60,000 nt of DNA from Antedon mediterranea (Eukaryota; Echinodermata; Crinoidea; Comatulida; Antedonidae). A program made the translations under genes and the position numbers. The stretch is from contig NC_092675.1 of NCBI RefSeq assembly GCF_964355755.1, forward strand, positions 21,096,912-21,156,911, written 5' to 3'. The notes beneath the pieces were generated by a model, which was given only the letters and a program-made list of their open reading frames with translations, did no database searches and had not been told where the DNA came from. Within the stretch, counting starts at the first letter, position 1; the number at the start of each line of letters is the position of its first letter. Positions 59,501-60,000 of this stretch are shown in pieces.

Positions 59501-60000
59501 CACAAACAAAAATGGCCAGAAAAAAAACATTGTGAGAGTGTGTGCTGCTGTTTTTCTTTATAAATAAAAGGTTTCAAAGTAAAATAATCTATTTACAAAA
59601 ATAATAAAGGATTTGTCTTCAAATGAATGTGAACTGTTACTATTTTAGGTTTAAAAGGTATATTGTAATGTAAACAAGTAAACAATATACAACAACAGTA
59701 AAAAACAGAGAAAGCAAAATAAAAACAGTATCAAAAAGAGAAGAAAAAAGAAATCTGGTTAAATATTGGGTATTCAATGAAATGCTTAAGGAAAGAGAAA
59801 AAGGGATAATTCAATACTTGGAGTTTAGAAAGTGAGCAATTCCCAAAGTTAATTTCTACATTCATTTAGTACTTACTATACCTATAGGACTTATTCACTT
59901 CTGCCATTCATCTACTGTACTTCCAGTGAGAGGTGACAAGGTGAAACAGTTTCTCCCATGAGGGGAAAAGAACTTTCAAAGAAATGTTCAGAAGGAAAAG
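56581..60000. other. No gene recognised
   Basis: AT-rich. AGGCCTAGG-type words at about 57916 and 58008-58040 resemble those inside the TTAA elements. A less AT-rich block lies at about 59050-59350. Minus-strand frames of 60-90 codons are not distinguishable from chance. Confidence 0.5.

Noticed and set aside
22000-60000. N-terminal beta-catenin-binding exon of Tcf/Lef
   Set aside because: Looked for acidic FKDEGE-type coding on the minus strand; no segment with acceptable splice sites was seen.

Overview
The window looks like AT-rich nuclear DNA (about two-thirds A+T by eye) from an invertebrate animal. I infer a marine deuterostome, most likely an echinoderm. Evidence for this is the intron-rich gene structure, a single Tcf/Lef-type gene with a LEF1-like central region, many short terminal-inverted-repeat elements, tRNA-derived SINE copies, LINE tails with GATT- and TTGAA-type ends, and frequent CTAGGCCTA words. 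The species assignment is inference only.

The only gene I can recognise is on the minus strand: the C-terminal two-thirds of a TCF/LEF HMG-box transcription factor, the DNA-binding effector of Wnt/beta-catenin signalling. Five exons form an unbroken chain with matching phases and canonical GT/AG junctions: 21745-21649, 21007-20920, 15791-15588, 13872-13710 and 11487-11322. They encode the proline-rich central region (PKTG-IPR, FYPLSPG), the whole HMG box split between two exons (NQILGRR / WHALSREEQ), and the basic nuclear-localisation tail. A possible short terminal exon lies at 10140-10052. I found neither the N-terminal beta-catenin-binding exons nor a C-clamp exon in the window.

Layout: 1-10 kb is 3' flank, with a LINE tail, a MITE and possible conserved patches. 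10-22 kb is the Tcf/Lef gene; its introns hold a hAT-like MITE, a GGTTCCCACTAG MITE, a MITE 28 bp from a splice donor, and two hairpin-forming minisatellites. 22-35 kb has no recognised exon: it is upstream intron or 5' flank, with a fold-back MITE at 28.9 kb and several GC-richer patches that may be regulatory. 35-52 kb is dense in mobile elements: two TTAA-flanked elements, two SINEs, an AACCGGTT family in opposite orientations, and a 637-bp element with an exact 7-bp target duplication that carries a first-exon-like coding segment. 53.9-56.6 kb holds minisatellites, including 18 copies of a 26-bp unit, and a LINE tail. The rest is AT-rich sequence in which I see no genes.

No bacterial-type operon, CRISPR or phage system is present. 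The most interesting items are the apparently C-clamp-less Tcf/Lef C-terminus with competing candidate last exons, and the exon-carrying transposon at 49.9-50.5 kb.
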